Assembly: GCF_017874235.1 (NCBI RefSeq)
Contig: NZ_JAGGLC010000006.1
Coordinates: 62,001 to 126,000 of the forward strand
Direction of reading: 5' to 3'
DNA: 64,000 nt
Origin: Halolamina salifodinae
GTDB taxonomy: Archaea; Halobacteriota; Halobacteria; Halobacteriales; Haloferacaceae
Shown: positions 41,237 through 50,881 of the stretch, piece by piece
Layout: the number at the start of each line of letters is the position of its first letter
Numbering within the stretch: position 1 is the stretch's first letter
Notes under the pieces: model-generated
The model's database searches: none
What the model saw: the letters and a program-made list of their open reading frames with translations, nothing else
Told to the model about the DNA's origin: nothing
Made by a program: the position numbers and the translations under genes

Positions 41237-42895
41237 ATGCGACGAGCCTCCGCGGTGTTTCTCACGGTCGTCGTGGTCCTCGCCGGCCTCACCCCCGTTG
41301 CCGCCGCCGCCCCGGGTGACGCCGCAGTAGATCCGGCGCCCGTCGAGGCGACGACGGCACAGACCGCCGACAACGAAAGCGCCCCCGCTGACCCCGAGAG
41401 CGACCGACTCGGCTGGGAGAACGGCTACTGGCACAACGAGAGCATCGACATCGACCAGAGCGACGGCCTGACGGAGGCCGAACTCAACGCCACCGTTTCG
41501 CGGGCGACGGCCCGGGTCGAGGTGATCCGCGGGCTGGAGTTCGACATGGCACCGCCCGTCGAAATCGTCTCCCGCGAGGAGTTCGCGAGTTCGGGCAACC
41601 GCTCCTCCAGCGAGGCGTTCCGCACGTTCGACGACACGAAGTTCGAGGCGCTGTTCATGATCGGCGAGTCTGAGGACTCACTGGAGGTGCAAGACGAGAA
41701 CCGCGGCGCGACCGTCGGGGGCTACTACAGCCCCGCTGCGGACTCCATCGTGCTCGTAGCCGACAACCAGAGCGAACTCCAGGTCGACGAACTCACGCTC
41801 GGCCACGAACTGGTCCACGCGATTCAGGACCAGGAGTTCAATCTGACCGCCTACACCAGCGAGACCCGTGACGGCGCCAACGCCAACAGCGGCCTGATCG
41901 AGGGCGACGCCAACTACGTCCAGCACCGCTACGAGCAGCGCTGTGGCGAGGGCGGTAGCTGGAACGGCACCTGCCTCAGCCCCGAGAGCGGCGACGGCGG
42001 GGGCGGCCCGCCGAACATGGGCGTCTACTTCCTGAACTACCAGCCCTATAGCGATGGCCCGTCGTTCATCGCCGCCACGTACCGCCAGGGCGGCTGGGCG
42101 GCTGTCAACGACCTCTACGACGCGCCCCCCGAGAGCGCCGAGCAGGTGATCCACCCCGACCGCTACGGCACTGATCCGCCGACGGCGGTCGAACTCTCCG
42201 ACCAGCACGGCGAGGGCTGGGAGCGCGTCCGGCCAGAGAACCGCCTCGCCCACGCTGAAGTCGGCCAGTCCGGCGTCGCTGCGATGTTCGCGTACCCGCT
42301 GTACGCCGACCGCCCGGGCGTCCAGGGCTACGCCCGGAACGTCGTCGGCCCGAACACGTGGCTCAACTACACTGACTCCCAACAGCTCAGCCAACTCGAC
42401 CCGCTGAACTACGGCTTCGACGCCGCCGCGGGCTGGGACGGCGACCGGATGCATTTCTACCAGAACACCGCCGGCGAGACGGGCTACGTCTGGCGCCTGG
42501 TCTGGGACAGCCCCGAGGACGCCACGGCGTTCCGTGACGCCTACGCGGAGCTACTCGCCTACTGGGGCGCCGAGCAGGTGGGCGAGCAGACCTACCACAT
42601 CCCCGAGTCGAGCGGTTCGTCGTTCGCCGACGCGTTCCATGCAACCGTCAATGGTGACACCGTCACCATCGTCAACGCGCCGACGACCGACTCGCTGAGC
42701 GAGATCCGGTCCTCGGCCGACCCGCAGGTCGCGACGCCGACGGCGACGCCGGATCCGACCGCGACGCCGGCAGCCACGAGCCCCGACGAGACGGCCGATC
42801 CGGCGACGAGTACCACCAATTCGCCGGGCTTCTCCGCGGTGACCGCGCTGGTCGCGGTACTGGCCGCCGCGCTGCTGGCCGGCCGACGCCGGTAG
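41237..42895 (+). CDS. Hvo_1808-type secreted surface protein with PGF-CTERM anchor
   Basis: From ATG 41237, 552 residues: a signal peptide (MRRASAVFLTVVVVLAGLTP), then a large domain with a metalloprotease-like GHELVHAIQDQEF motif (HExxH) near residue 190. Motifs LIEGDANYVQHRYEQRC, QPYSDGPSFIAA and FYQNTAGETGYVWRLVW follow, then a Thr/Pro linker and a C-terminal PGF signal (NSPGFSAVTALVAVLAAALL then RRR). The PGF motif is used by archaeosortase to attach a lipid anchor. The next gene is a paralogue. Protease activity is untested; an upstream start at 41216 is possible. Confidence 0.88.
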   Translation: MRRASAVFLTVVVVLAGLTPVAAAAPGDAAVDPAPVEATTAQTADNESAPADPESDRLGWENGYWHNESIDIDQSDGLTEAELNATVSRATARVEVIRGLEFDMAPPVEIVSREEFASSGNRSSSEAFRTFDDTKFEALFMIGESEDSLEVQDENRGATVGGYYSPAADSIVLVADNQSELQVDELTLGHELVHAIQDQEFNLTAYTSETRDGANANSGLIEGDANYVQHRYEQRCGEGGSWNGTCLSPESGDGGGGPPNMGVYFLNYQPYSDGPSFIAATYRQGGWAAVNDLYDAPPESAEQVIHPDRYGTDPPTAVELSDQHGEGWERVRPENRLAHAEVGQSGVAAMFAYPLYADRPGVQGYARNVVGPNTWLNYTDSQQLSQLDPLNYGFDAAAGWDGDRMHFYQNTAGETGYVWRLVWDSPEDATAFRDAYAELLAYWGAEQVGEQTYHIPESSGSSFADAFHATVNGDTVTIVNAPTTDSLSEIRSSADPQVATPTATPDPTATPAATSPDETADPATSTTNSPGFSAVTALVAVLAAALLAGRRR

Positions 42896-42926
42896 CTCTT
42901 TTCCCCTCCCGGCCGGGGGTTGCTCC

Positions 42927-44246
42927 GTGAAGCTTCGACTCCTCGCACTCGCCTGCTGTCTGGTGCTCGCTGGCTGTGCCGCCCCGGCGGCGCCGTCGCC
43001 GGCGCCCGACGGCGAACGGATCGGCGTGGAGAACGGCTACGCCGCCAACGACACGCTCACGGTCACCGCGAGCGACGGCCTGAACGACTCCGAACTCACG
43101 GCCGTCGTCGGCCGGACGATGGCCCGCGTCGAGGTGGTCCGGGAGCTGGAGTTCACCGAGACGGTGCCCGTCGACGTGATCAGCCGCGAGCAGTATCTGA
43201 ACCGCTCGGGACGGGACACGACCGTCGACACCGCCGTCGAGCGCGCCCGCGAGCAGCGCTACGAGGCGGCGATGCTCGTCGGCGAGGACCGGACCGTCGG
43301 CGCGACGTTCGACTCGATATACGGCGGCTCCGTGCTGGGCTACTACTCCTCGGCGTCGAACCAGATCGTGCTCGTCAGCAGCAACGAGACGCCGACCGTC
43401 GACCGCGGGACGCTGGCCCACGAACTCCACCACGCGCTGCAGGATCAGCGGCTCTCGCTGCTCGGCGGCGCCGACAGCCCGGACGAGGCGACGGCCCAGA
43501 CCGGCGTCGTCGAGGGCGACGCGCGCTACGTCGAGACGCGCTACGAGCAGCGCTGTGGGGAGACGTGGGACTGCATCCCCCGCCCCGCGGGCAGCAGCGC
43601 CGGCAGCATCGACGACCGGAACCTCGGGCTCTACCTCACTGTCTACGTCCCCTACAGCGAGGGGCCGACGTTCGTCCACCGAGCCCACCAGCGCAGCGGC
43701 TGGGACGCCGTCAACGACCTCTACACCCGGCCGCCACAGTCGAGCGAACAGCTGATTCACCCCGGCGACTACCCCGAGGACCGACCCGCACAGGTCGTCG
43801 TCCCGGATCGCTCCACGGCCGCCTTCGACCGCGCGAGTCCCACGACGGTCGGCGAGTCGACGCTGTTCGCGATGCTCTGGCAGCAGCGCGCTATCGACCG
43901 CGGGTCGCTGCGCGACGACCCCGGCCCGTACTCGGCGTACAACTACTCCCACCCCGCCACTGAGGGCTGGGCCGGCGACAAACTGGTGCCGTACTTCGGC
44001 GAGGAGGGCGACGGCTACGTCTGGAAACTCCGCTGGGAGTCCAAGCGCGACGCGCGGCAGTTCACCCGGGCCTACCGCGGGATGCTCACGGAGTCGCTGA
44101 ACGCGACGAGTGAGAGCGACGGCGTCTACCGCGTGCCCGACGGCCCCTACGAGGACGCGTTCCGGGTGACCCAGGACGGGAAGACGGTCCGCATCGTGAA
44201 CGCGCCGACGGTCGACGCGCTGGACGAGGTTCGGACGGAGGCGTAG
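42927..44246 (+). CDS. Hvo_1808-type surface lipoprotein (paralogue of preceding gene)
   Basis: From GTG 42927, 439 residues. The N terminus [20 protein letters not shown] has a lipobox (LAGC), so the protein is probably a lipoprotein at the outer face of the membrane. The body repeats the order of the upstream gene: [25 protein letters not shown] (HExxH), [33 protein letters not shown] and [12 protein letters not shown]. It lacks the PGF tail of its neighbour, ending in DEVRTEA. Only 31 bp separate the genes, which are likely co-transcribed. Confidence 0.88.
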   Translation: MKLRLLALACCLVLAGCAAPAAPSPAPDGERIGVENGYAANDTLTVTASDGLNDSELTAVVGRTMARVEVVRELEFTETVPVDVISREQYLNRSGRDTTVDTAVERAREQRYEAAMLVGEDRTVGATFDSIYGGSVLGYYSSASNQIVLVSSNETPTVDRGTLAHELHHALQDQRLSLLGGADSPDEATAQTGVVEGDARYVETRYEQRCGETWDCIPRPAGSSAGSIDDRNLGLYLTVYVPYSEGPTFVHRAHQRSGWDAVNDLYTRPPQSSEQLIHPGDYPEDRPAQVVVPDRSTAAFDRASPTTVGESTLFAMLWQQRAIDRGSLRDDPGPYSAYNYSHPATEGWAGDKLVPYFGEEGDGYVWKLRWESKRDARQFTRAYRGMLTESLNATSESDGVYRVPDGPYEDAFRVTQDGKTVRIVNAPTVDALDEVRTEA

Positions 44247-44373
44247 TCCGCCCCTCGCCGTCGTCGCCGTCGAAACGCGCCTTCTGGCGGTTTTCTGCCG
44301 ACCCACGACGCCTCCCGAACAGCGACGGCGCCGACGACAACGCTTAACTACTTTGTTGTACCATGTGGTAATG

Positions 44374-45297
44374 ATGTCTTTCGACGGCTTCACCGACGCG
44401 AGCGAGGCAGAGGTCACCCGAGCAATCGCCGACGAGTGGCACGACGAGTTCATGCAGTTCACCGACAGCGAGGTGGTCGTCGTCGGCGGCGGCCCCTCGG
44501 GGCTCGTCGCCGCCAAGGAACTCGCCGAGCGCGGCGTTGACGTCACCGTCGTCGAGAAGAACAACTACCTCGGCGGCGGCTTCTGGCTCGGCGGCTTCCT
44601 GATGAACAAGCTCACGGTCCGCGACCCGGCCCAGGAGGTGCTCGAGGAACTCGGCGTCCCCTACGAGGAGAGCGACGAGGCCGAGGGGCTCCACGTCGCC
44701 ACCGCGCCCCACGCGAGTTCGGCGCTGATCAAGGCCGCCTGCGACGCCGGCGCGCGCATCCAGAACATGACAGAGTTCACCGACGTGGTCGTCCGCGAGG
44801 ACCACGAAGTCTCCGGCGTCGTGCTGAACTGGACGCCCGTCCACTCGCTGCCGCGCGAACTCACCTGCGTCGACCCCGTCGCCGTCGAGGCCGACCTCGT
44901 CATCGACGCCACGGGCCACGAGGCAGTCGTCGTCTCCAAACTCCACGAGCGCGGGGTCATCGACGCCGCTGGGATCGAGGAGACCGGCGAGGCCGGCATG
45001 GACACCTCCGCGGAGGGCGAGTACGGCGCGCCGGGTCACGACTCCCCGGGCCACGACTCCATGTGGGTCGGCCAGAGCGAGGACGCCGTCGTCGAGAAGA
45101 CCGGCACGGTCCACGACGGCCTGATCACGACTGGGCTCGCGACGGCGACGACCCACGGGCTGACCCGGATGGGGCCGACGTTCGGCGCGATGTTGCTCTC
45201 CGGGAAGAAGGCCGCGCAGGTCGCCATCGACGAACTCGGTCACGAGGCGCCGAGCGTCGGGATGCCGGGCGCACAGCCCGGCCCCGCTGACGACTGA
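44374..45297 (+). CDS. thi4: thiamine thiazole synthase Thi4 (adenosine diphosphate thiazole synthase)
   Basis: From ATG 44374, 307 residues (44371 gives one more Met). It builds the thiazole of thiamine from NAD and glycine. The FAD/NAD Rossmann motif [20 protein letters not shown] lies at about residue 35, with [16 protein letters not shown] following. The segment [20 protein letters not shown] carries a Cys at residue 165, aligned with the sulfur-donating Cys of yeast Thi4 and the Cys reported to be essential in Haloferax volcanii. Suicide-type or sulfide-dependent chemistry is therefore open. It overlaps thiD/N by one base. Confidence 0.94.
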   Translation: MSFDGFTDASEAEVTRAIADEWHDEFMQFTDSEVVVVGGGPSGLVAAKELAERGVDVTVVEKNNYLGGGFWLGGFLMNKLTVRDPAQEVLEELGVPYEESDEAEGLHVATAPHASSALIKAACDAGARIQNMTEFTDVVVREDHEVSGVVLNWTPVHSLPRELTCVDPVAVEADLVIDATGHEAVVVSKLHERGVIDAAGIEETGEAGMDTSAEGEYGAPGHDSPGHDSMWVGQSEDAVVEKTGTVHDGLITTGLATATTHGLTRMGPTFGAMLLSGKKAAQVAIDELGHEAPSVGMPGAQPGPADD

Positions 45298-46625
45298 TGG
45301 GTCGGCCGGTCGCGCTCACCGTCGCTGGCTCGGACAGCGGCGGCGGCGCGGGGGTCCAAGCGGACCTCAAGACCATCGAGGCCCGCGGCGCGTTCGGCGC
45401 GTCGGCGATCACGGCGCTCACGGCTCAGAACACGACTGGCGTGCGAGCCAGCACCCGCACCGACCCCGAGATGGTCCGCGAGCAGATTCGCGCGGTGGCC
45501 GACGATCTGGGCGTCGACGCCGCCAAAACCGGAATGCTCGCCGACGCAGAGGTCGCCGCCGCCGCGGCCGACGAACTCGCCGACGCCGACTTCCCGGTCG
45601 TCGTCGATCCCGTCGTCGTCGCTCAGTCCGGCGACCGACTGCTTTCCGAGGCCGGGGAGGCCGTGCTGCGCGAGGACCTCCTCCCCGCGGCGGCGCTGGT
45701 GACGCCCAACGCCCCCGAGGCCGAACTGCTCACCGGAATCTCGGTCGAGACGCCCGACGACGCCCGCGAGGCGGGCGAGGCGCTGGTGGGTCTGGGGGCC
45801 GACGCGGCGCTCGTGACGGGCGGCCATCTCGACGGCGAGACCGTCGTCGACGTGTTCGTCGGCGACGAAGTGCGGGAGTTCCGCACGCCCCGCGTCCCGG
45901 ACGCGAACAGTCACGGGAGTGGCTGCACGCTCTCGGCGGCCGTCGCCGCCGACCTCGCACAGGGCGTCGACCGCCTCGCGGCGGTCGAGAACGCCGAGGC
46001 ACTGCTGGCCCGCGCAGTCGCTCACGGCCACGAAATCGGCGAGGGTGACGGCCCGGTCCACCACCTCGCGGGCCTCCGGACGCGCGCCAACGCGCCACGC
46101 GCGCTCCGGGCCGTGCGCGAGACGGTTGGAGCACTCGAGACGCCCGAAGTCGCGCCGCTGATCCCCGAAGTGGGAACTACCGTCGCGGTGGCCACACCGA
46201 CGGCCACAGTCCCTGAGGACGTGGCGGCCTGCGAGGGTCGGCTCACCCGGGTCCCCACTGGCGTCCGTGCGCCGGGTGGCGCCGCGATGGGCGCCTCCAG
46301 CCACATCGCACGGCTCCTCCTCGGCGCTCGCGAGCACGACCCGTCGGTCTCTGCGGCCTGCAACGTCCGGGCGAGCGACGCGGTCCGAGCGGCACTAGCG
46401 GGTCAGCTAACGGTTGCGACGGTCGACCGAACCGCGGAGCCAGCCGAGGTCGAGGGAACGATGGACTGGGTCGCCGAGCGCGTGCTCACCCGGCGCGGCG
46501 GCGACGCCCCCGACGCTATCGTCGACGGCGGCGCCCACGGGAAGGAGCCGATGGTTCGCCTGCTCGCGCCCGACGCGGCCACGCTGCGCGAGCGCGTGCT
46601 GATGCTCGCCGACGCGGTGGCGTAG
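45297..46625 (+). CDS. thiD: ThiD-ThiN fusion: HMP/HMP-P kinase and thiamine-phosphate synthase
   Basis: A 442-residue two-domain enzyme. Residues 1-255 are Thi[20 protein letters not shown] at the N terminus and [17 protein letters not shown] near residue 203 form the ribokinase-type active site that phosphorylates hydroxymethylpyrimidine twice. Residues 265-440 are ThiN, an archaeal thiamine-phosphate synthase replacing ThiE, with [19 protein letters not shown] and [14 protein letters not shown]. The ATG is contained in the thi4 stop (TGATG), so the two genes complete late thiamine synthesis as one operon. Confidence 0.94.
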   Translation: MGRPVALTVAGSDSGGGAGVQADLKTIEARGAFGASAITALTAQNTTGVRASTRTDPEMVREQIRAVADDLGVDAAKTGMLADAEVAAAAADELADADFPVVVDPVVVAQSGDRLLSEAGEAVLREDLLPAAALVTPNAPEAELLTGISVETPDDAREAGEALVGLGADAALVTGGHLDGETVVDVFVGDEVREFRTPRVPDANSHGSGCTLSAAVAADLAQGVDRLAAVENAEALLARAVAHGHEIGEGDGPVHHLAGLRTRANAPRALRAVRETVGALETPEVAPLIPEVGTTVAVATPTATVPEDVAACEGRLTRVPTGVRAPGGAAMGASSHIARLLLGAREHDPSVSAACNVRASDAVRAALAGQLTVATVDRTAEPAEVEGTMDWVAERVLTRRGGDAPDAIVDGGAHGKEPMVRLLAPDAATLRERVLMLADAVA

Positions 46626-46638
46626 CCGGGTTTCCGAC

Positions 46639-46950
46639 TCAGACTACCGCCCGGACGGCGAGCAGGACACCGATCCCACCGACCATCGCGGCCAGCAGGC
46701 TCCCGGTTTTCCGGCTCAGGAGGACGACCGCCGCGCCGCCGAGCCACGCGCTCGGGCCGCCGGCGACCAGTTCCGGGCCGACGATGGCGACGACGACGGC
46801 GCCGGGCAGCACCGACAGCCCGGCATCGACGCGGTCGGAGGGTTCGACGTGGCCCAGCAGCCAGAGCCCCCCGACCTTCGTGAGATACGTCAGCAGCGCC
46901 ATCACGATGATGATGCCGACGACGACCGGATCGAGATCAGCGACTGACAC
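46639..46950 (-). CDS. azlD: AzlD-family small subunit of a branched-chain amino-acid exporter
   Basis: A 103-residue membrane protein with four hydrophobic helices and the MALLTYLTKVGG motif near the N terminus, typical of AzlD. It partners with AzlC, whose gene overlaps its start by 14 bp. The pair exports branched-chain amino acids or analogues such as azaleucine. Confidence 0.88.
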   Translation of the reverse strand: MSVADLDPVVVGIIIVMALLTYLTKVGGLWLLGHVEPSDRVDAGLSVLPGAVVVAIVGPELVAGGPSAWLGGAAVVLLSRKTGSLLAAMVGGIGVLLAVRAVV

Positions 46951-47647
46951 GGATCACCTCCACGAGGCTGCCGGCGATACCGCCGGCGAGGATGTACCAC
47001 CGGCCGGGGAACACGTCGGCGGTCACGACGGCGACGAGGAACGCGACGGCCCACGGCAGCAGCGTCGCCTTCCCGTCCCAGAGTTCGGTCGCGATAGCGA
47101 GGAAGATGGCTGGGAGCACGAAGTCGAGGCCGTACTGGCTGGGGTCGCCGATGGCGGCGCCGACGCTCGCGCCGACGACCGTCGCGGCGACCCAGAACAG
47201 CCAGACGGCGACGCCGCTCCCGAGCAGAAAGGCGCCGCGGCCGCTCCCCTCCGTGAGGTCGCCCATCGCCAGTGCCCACGTCTCGTCGATGAGGAAGAAC
47301 ATGCTCCCGTAGGCTTCTCTGAGGCCGAGGCGGGCGAACCACGGGCGGAGCGCTGCGCCCATCAGGACGTAGCGGGCGTTGACCACTGCGACCGTCGTCA
47401 GCACGGCGACGACCGGAATCGGGTCGGCCCAGAGTTCGACCGCGATCAGTTGGGCCGCGCCGGCGAACACGGTGGCGCTCATCAGCGCGGCCTCGGCCGT
47501 GCTGAGTCCGGCCTGTCTGGCGACCACGCCGAACACGAGGCCGTAGCCGCCGACGCCGGCCGCGACCGGGAGACAGCGGCGGAACCCCTCGCGGGCGCCC
47601 GCCGCGGAGAACGTGACGGCCCCTCGGCCGTCGCTGTCGCTCGTCAT
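46937..47647 (-). CDS. azlC: AzlC-family branched-chain amino-acid permease
   Basis: A 236-residue membrane protein with about seven helices. The motifs GLVFGVVARQAGLSTAEAALM, FAGAAQLIAVEL and VVNARYVLMGAAL match AzlC, including the conserved NARYxLM. The first 25 residues are a polar extension. Overlapping azlD on the same strand means coupled translation. Confidence 0.9.
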   Translation of the reverse strand: MTSDSDGRGAVTFSAAGAREGFRRCLPVAAGVGGYGLVFGVVARQAGLSTAEAALMSATVFAGAAQLIAVELWADPIPVVAVLTTVAVVNARYVLMGAALRPWFARLGLREAYGSMFFLIDETWALAMGDLTEGSGRGAFLLGSGVAVWLFWVAATVVGASVGAAIGDPSQYGLDFVLPAIFLAIATELWDGKATLLPWAVAFLVAVVTADVFPGRWYILAGGIAGSLVEVIRVSR

Positions 47648-47801
47648 CGAGTAGGCGTTCCGCCCGGGTCGCCCTAAGCCCTCGGAGATCGATCGCCAGT
47701 GCCGTTGTTTCTCGGCCGACCGCGCTGCCGTCGTCAGCCTCGATCAGTCCCCCTGTGTCGCTTCGGCCGGGCTTGATGTGGCTCGCCGCCCAACGTCGGG
47801 T

Positions 47802-49019
47802 ATGACCGATAGCCCGCAGCGCGCGTTCACGCTCGACTACGACCCCGGCGAGATCCGCTTTGGCCGCGGCGCCGTCGACGATCTGGGCGGCCTGCTCGCG
47901 GATCGCGGCCTCGCTTCCGCGCTGGTCGTCACCGGCGAGAACGTCGGCGCCAACCCACTGGTGATGGACCCCATCGAGGCGGGTCTCGGTGACGCCCTCG
48001 CCGGCGTCTTCGACCGGACGACTCCCGCGAAAACCATCGGCGCAGCGCTCGACGCCGCCGAACGAGTGCGCGACGAGGGGATCGAGGCCATCGTCGCCGT
48101 CGGCAGCGGCTCGAGCCTCGACACCGCGAAGGCCGCCAGCGCGCTGGGAAGCTACGGCGACCCCGCGGCCGCAGCAGAGCACGCGATCCAGTCCGGCTCC
48201 GTCCCGGTCGCCGACGACGGCCAGCCGACGCCCGTCATCGCGGTGCCGACGACGCTCGCCGGCGCGGACCTCTCGGTGATCGGCGGCGTGAGCCTCACCC
48301 TCGAAGCCGACGCCGACCCCGGCGCAGTGGAGAGCGGCGGCGTGAGCGACCGACGGCTGATGCCCGCGGCGGTCTGCTACGACCCCTATCTGTTCGAGAC
48401 GACCCCGCGCTCGGTGCTCACGGCGTCGGCGATGAACGGCTTCGACAAGGCCGTGGAGTGTTGCTACTCGCCGCACGCGACGCCGATCACCGACGGCACC
48501 GCGAGCCGTGGGCTGGCGCTGATGGCGTCCGGGTTTGGCGCGCTGGCGGCCGAGCACCCCGATCCCGAGCGGTTCGACGATGCCGTCGCGGGCGTGGTCT
48601 GTGCCCAGTACGGCATCTCCACGCCCGGCGCCTATCGCGCGTCGATCATCCACGCGTTCGGCCACGGCTTCTCCCACGGCTACGACGTGCATCAGGGCAC
48701 GGCTCACGGGATCCTCGCGCCGCACGTCCTGCGGCACGTGTTCGCCCGCGTGGACGGCCGCCGGGAACTGCTCGCCGAGTCGCTGGGCGTCGCCGAGGAC
48801 GGGATGGACGACGAGGAACTCGCAGACGCAGTTGTCGACGCCGTCGCGGCCGTGCGCGACGACCTCGGCCTCCCCTCCCGCCTGCGAGAAATCGAGGCGC
48901 TCGATCAGGCTGACCTGCCGGAGATTGCCGAGATCATCGCCGAGGACGGCCTGTTCGCGCAAGCGCCGGTCCAGCCCTCCGTCGAGGAGGTTCTGGCCGT
49001 GCTGGAGGAGGCGTGGTGA
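47802..49019 (+). CDS. iron-containing alcohol dehydrogenase
   Basis: From ATG 47802, 405 residues. The NAD-binding GSGSSLDTAKA motif is near residue 105. The metal-binding His cluster is AFGHGFSHGYDVHQGTAHG near residue 295, with an upstream Asp in a region reading NGFDKAVECCYSP. The family oxidises alcohols or reduces aldehydes with NAD(P). Some haloarchaeal members act as glycerol or lactaldehyde dehydrogenases; substrate not determined. An upstream ATG in the same frame (47778) is less conserved. It ends 49 bp before the nicotinate phosphoribosyltransferase start. Confidence 0.9.
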   Translation: MTDSPQRAFTLDYDPGEIRFGRGAVDDLGGLLADRGLASALVVTGENVGANPLVMDPIEAGLGDALAGVFDRTTPAKTIGAALDAAERVRDEGIEAIVAVGSGSSLDTAKAASALGSYGDPAAAAEHAIQSGSVPVADDGQPTPVIAVPTTLAGADLSVIGGVSLTLEADADPGAVESGGVSDRRLMPAAVCYDPYLFETTPRSVLTASAMNGFDKAVECCYSPHATPITDGTASRGLALMASGFGALAAEHPDPERFDDAVAGVVCAQYGISTPGAYRASIIHAFGHGFSHGYDVHQGTAHGILAPHVLRHVFARVDGRRELLAESLGVAEDGMDDEELADAVVDAVAAVRDDLGLPSRLREIEALDQADLPEIAEIIAEDGLFAQAPVQPSVEEVLAVLEEAW

Positions 49020-49068
49020 CCGCGCCGCGAGCGACCCACTTTTGGCCCGTTCGGGAGAACCCCGGGGC

Positions 49069-50280
49069 ATGACCGAGTTCGACATCGTCGGCGCCGACGC
49101 CATCCGCGAGGGGCGGGCCACCGACGCGTACTTCTACCGGACGGAGGAGGCCCTGCGGGAGGCCGGCCGGAACCCCCGCGTGACCTGCGAGGTGACCGCC
49201 GACCAGTTCCCCACGGGGGAGTTCGAACTGCTCGCCGGTCTCGAGAACGCCGCACACCTACTTGAGGGCCTGCCCGTCGACGCCGACGCGCTGCCGGAGG
49301 GGACGCTGTTCGACGGCGGCCCCGTCCTCCGGATCGAGGGCAACTACCTCGACTTCGCGCGCTACGAGAGCGCGCTGCTGGGGTTCCTCTCGCACGCCTC
49401 TGCGGTTGCCACCGCAGCCCTCGAAGTCCGCCGCGCGGCGCCCGAGAGCAACGTGCTCTCCTTCGGCGCGCGGCACGTCCACCCCGCAATCGGCGGGATG
49501 ATCGAGCGCGCGGCGCTCGTCGGCGGCCTCGACGGCTTCTCGAACGTCGCCGCGGGCGACCTGCTGGGGAAGGACGCCAGCGGCACGATGCCCCACGCGC
49601 TCTCGATCTGTTTTGGCCGCGGGAATCAGGAGCAGGCGTGGCGGGCCTTCGACGACGCCGTCGACGCCGATGTGCCCCGGATCGCGCTCTGTGACACCTA
49701 CTCCGACGAGGTCGACGAGGTCCTGCGCGCGGTGGAGACGCTGGGCGAGGATCTGGACGGCGTCCGCCTCGACACCACCGGCTCCCGCCGGGGCGACTTC
49801 CGGCACATCGTCCGCGAGGTGCGCTGGGAACTCGACGCGCGGGGCCACCCCGATATCGACATCTTCCTCTCGGGCGGTCTGGGGCCCGCAGAGCTCCGGG
49901 AGCTCCGCGACGTGGCCGACGGCTTCGGCGTCGGCGGCTACGTCTCCAACGCCGACCCCGTGGACTTCGCGCTGGATATCGTCGAAGTCGACGGCGAACC
50001 CGCCGCGAAGCGCGGGAAGCTTTCGGGCGCGAAGTCGGTGTACCGCACCGACGACGGCGGTCACCACGTCGGCCTGCGCGGGCGTGAGGCGCCCGCGGAC
50101 GCCGACTCGCTGATGGAGCCACTCATCCGCGACGGCGAGGTCGTGCGGGAGTTCTCCGTTCACGAATCGCAGAGCGATTCGGGAGCCAGGCAGAACGCGG
50201 AGCGTTCTGGCGCTGTCGACACCGCGGCCGAGCACGCGCTGGCGGACGCGGAGAAGGTGGGGTTCGGCGCCGACGACTGA
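49069..50280 (+). CDS. pncB: nicotinate phosphoribosyltransferase
   Basis: From ATG 49069, 403 residues. It makes nicotinate mononucleotide from nicotinate and PRPP in NAD salvage. Matching motifs are RATDAYFYRTEEALR at the N terminus, LSFGARHVHPAIG, SNVAAGDLLGKDASGTMPH, DTYSDEVDEVL, LDTTGSRRGDF and SGGLGPAELRELRDVADGFGVGG. Near the C terminus, residues 365-382 (HESQSDSGARQNAERSGA) are encoded by two adjacent 19-bp palindromes, and homologues normally would not have this. The frame is kept. It pairs logically with the nicotinamidase-like gene at 40587. Confidence 0.9.
   Translation: MTEFDIVGADAIREGRATDAYFYRTEEALREAGRNPRVTCEVTADQFPTGEFELLAGLENAAHLLEGLPVDADALPEGTLFDGGPVLRIEGNYLDFARYESALLGFLSHASAVATAALEVRRAAPESNVLSFGARHVHPAIGGMIERAALVGGLDGFSNVAAGDLLGKDASGTMPHALSICFGRGNQEQAWRAFDDAVDADVPRIALCDTYSDEVDEVLRAVETLGEDLDGVRLDTTGSRRGDFRHIVREVRWELDARGHPDIDIFLSGGLGPAELRELRDVADGFGVGGYVSNADPVDFALDIVEVDGEPAAKRGKLSGAKSVYRTDDGGHHVGLRGREAPADADSLMEPLIRDGEVVREFSVHESQSDSGARQNAERSGAVDTAAEHALADAEKVGFGADD
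50163..50209 (+). repeat. two 3-nt-loop palindromes inside the nicotinate phosphoribosyltransferase gene
   Basis: CGAATCGC-AGA-GCGATTCG at 50163-50181 and CAGAACGC-GGA-GCGTTCTG at 50191-50209, separated by 9 bp. Both are in frame and encode a Ser/Gln/Arg/Gly linker near the protein C terminus. They belong to the same hairpin type as the intergenic elements. Confidence 0.85.
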
Positions 50281-50322
50281 CCCACCGAACCGCTTAACCC
50301 CGGCAACGGCCTATCCTGAATT

Positions 50323-50712
50323 GGCAGAGAGAGCCCGGTTCCCGCGCCCCAGCCCGCGAGCAAGGGGCGTGAGGAAAGTCCCCCCACCGTCCGGACGGGC
50401 GACCGGGCGCAAGCCCGGAGTCGGAGACGGCTGGCTCTGGAACAGAAACGAGACCGCTCGTCCTGACCCATGACGTGTGCGAACCGACCCGTAAGGGAAG
50501 GGAGCTAACCCACGGAGGGCGCGTGGCGCGCAGCGCCACGAACTGGGCGAACGGCGAGAGCCGTGAGCCGACGGACGAGAACGGATGGAACGGCGAACCC
50601 TCGCCGGTGCAAGCCCGTGCCCGAAGGTAGTCCGGACAGCCGGCAACGGCAGGGCGCGGGTGCTTAGCGGAATGCCGGGTCGAAACAGAAGGGGGCTTAC
50701 TCCTCTCGGCCG
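50323..50712 (+). ncRNA. rnpB: RNase P RNA (archaeal type A)
   Basis: The universal conserved regions are visible: GAGGAAAGTCCCCCC near the 5' end (CR I), GGTGCAAGCCCGTGCCCGAA in the middle and ACAGAAGGGGGCTTACTCCTC at the 3' end (CR V). The ends GGCAGAGAG and CTCTCGGCC pair as helix P1. Other stem-loops include GTGGCGC-GCA-GCGCCAC. The length of about 390 nt fits euryarchaeal type A. It is the catalytic part of the enzyme that trims tRNA 5' leaders, so it lacks a protein reading frame. Transcribed rightward after pncB. Confidence 0.93.
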
Positions 50713-50881
50713 CTCACACTCATCAGCGACGGCGTTCGCCGGAACGTCTTTTTGACCACGCCTCGTCCCCGAACACGGATGCGCCTCACCCGTCGGTCCG
50801 TGTTCGCCGCCTCCTCGGCCGTCTCCGCGGACGGCGATCGCTCCGTCGTCGCCGCCCACCGACAGCACGGACGAGGTGACG

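Noticed and set aside
46902-49121. A 739-codon minus-strand frame opposite the alcohol dehydrogenase
   Set aside because: Overlaps strongly supported azlC and alcohol dehydrogenase genes; low-complexity Arg/Gly-rich translation.
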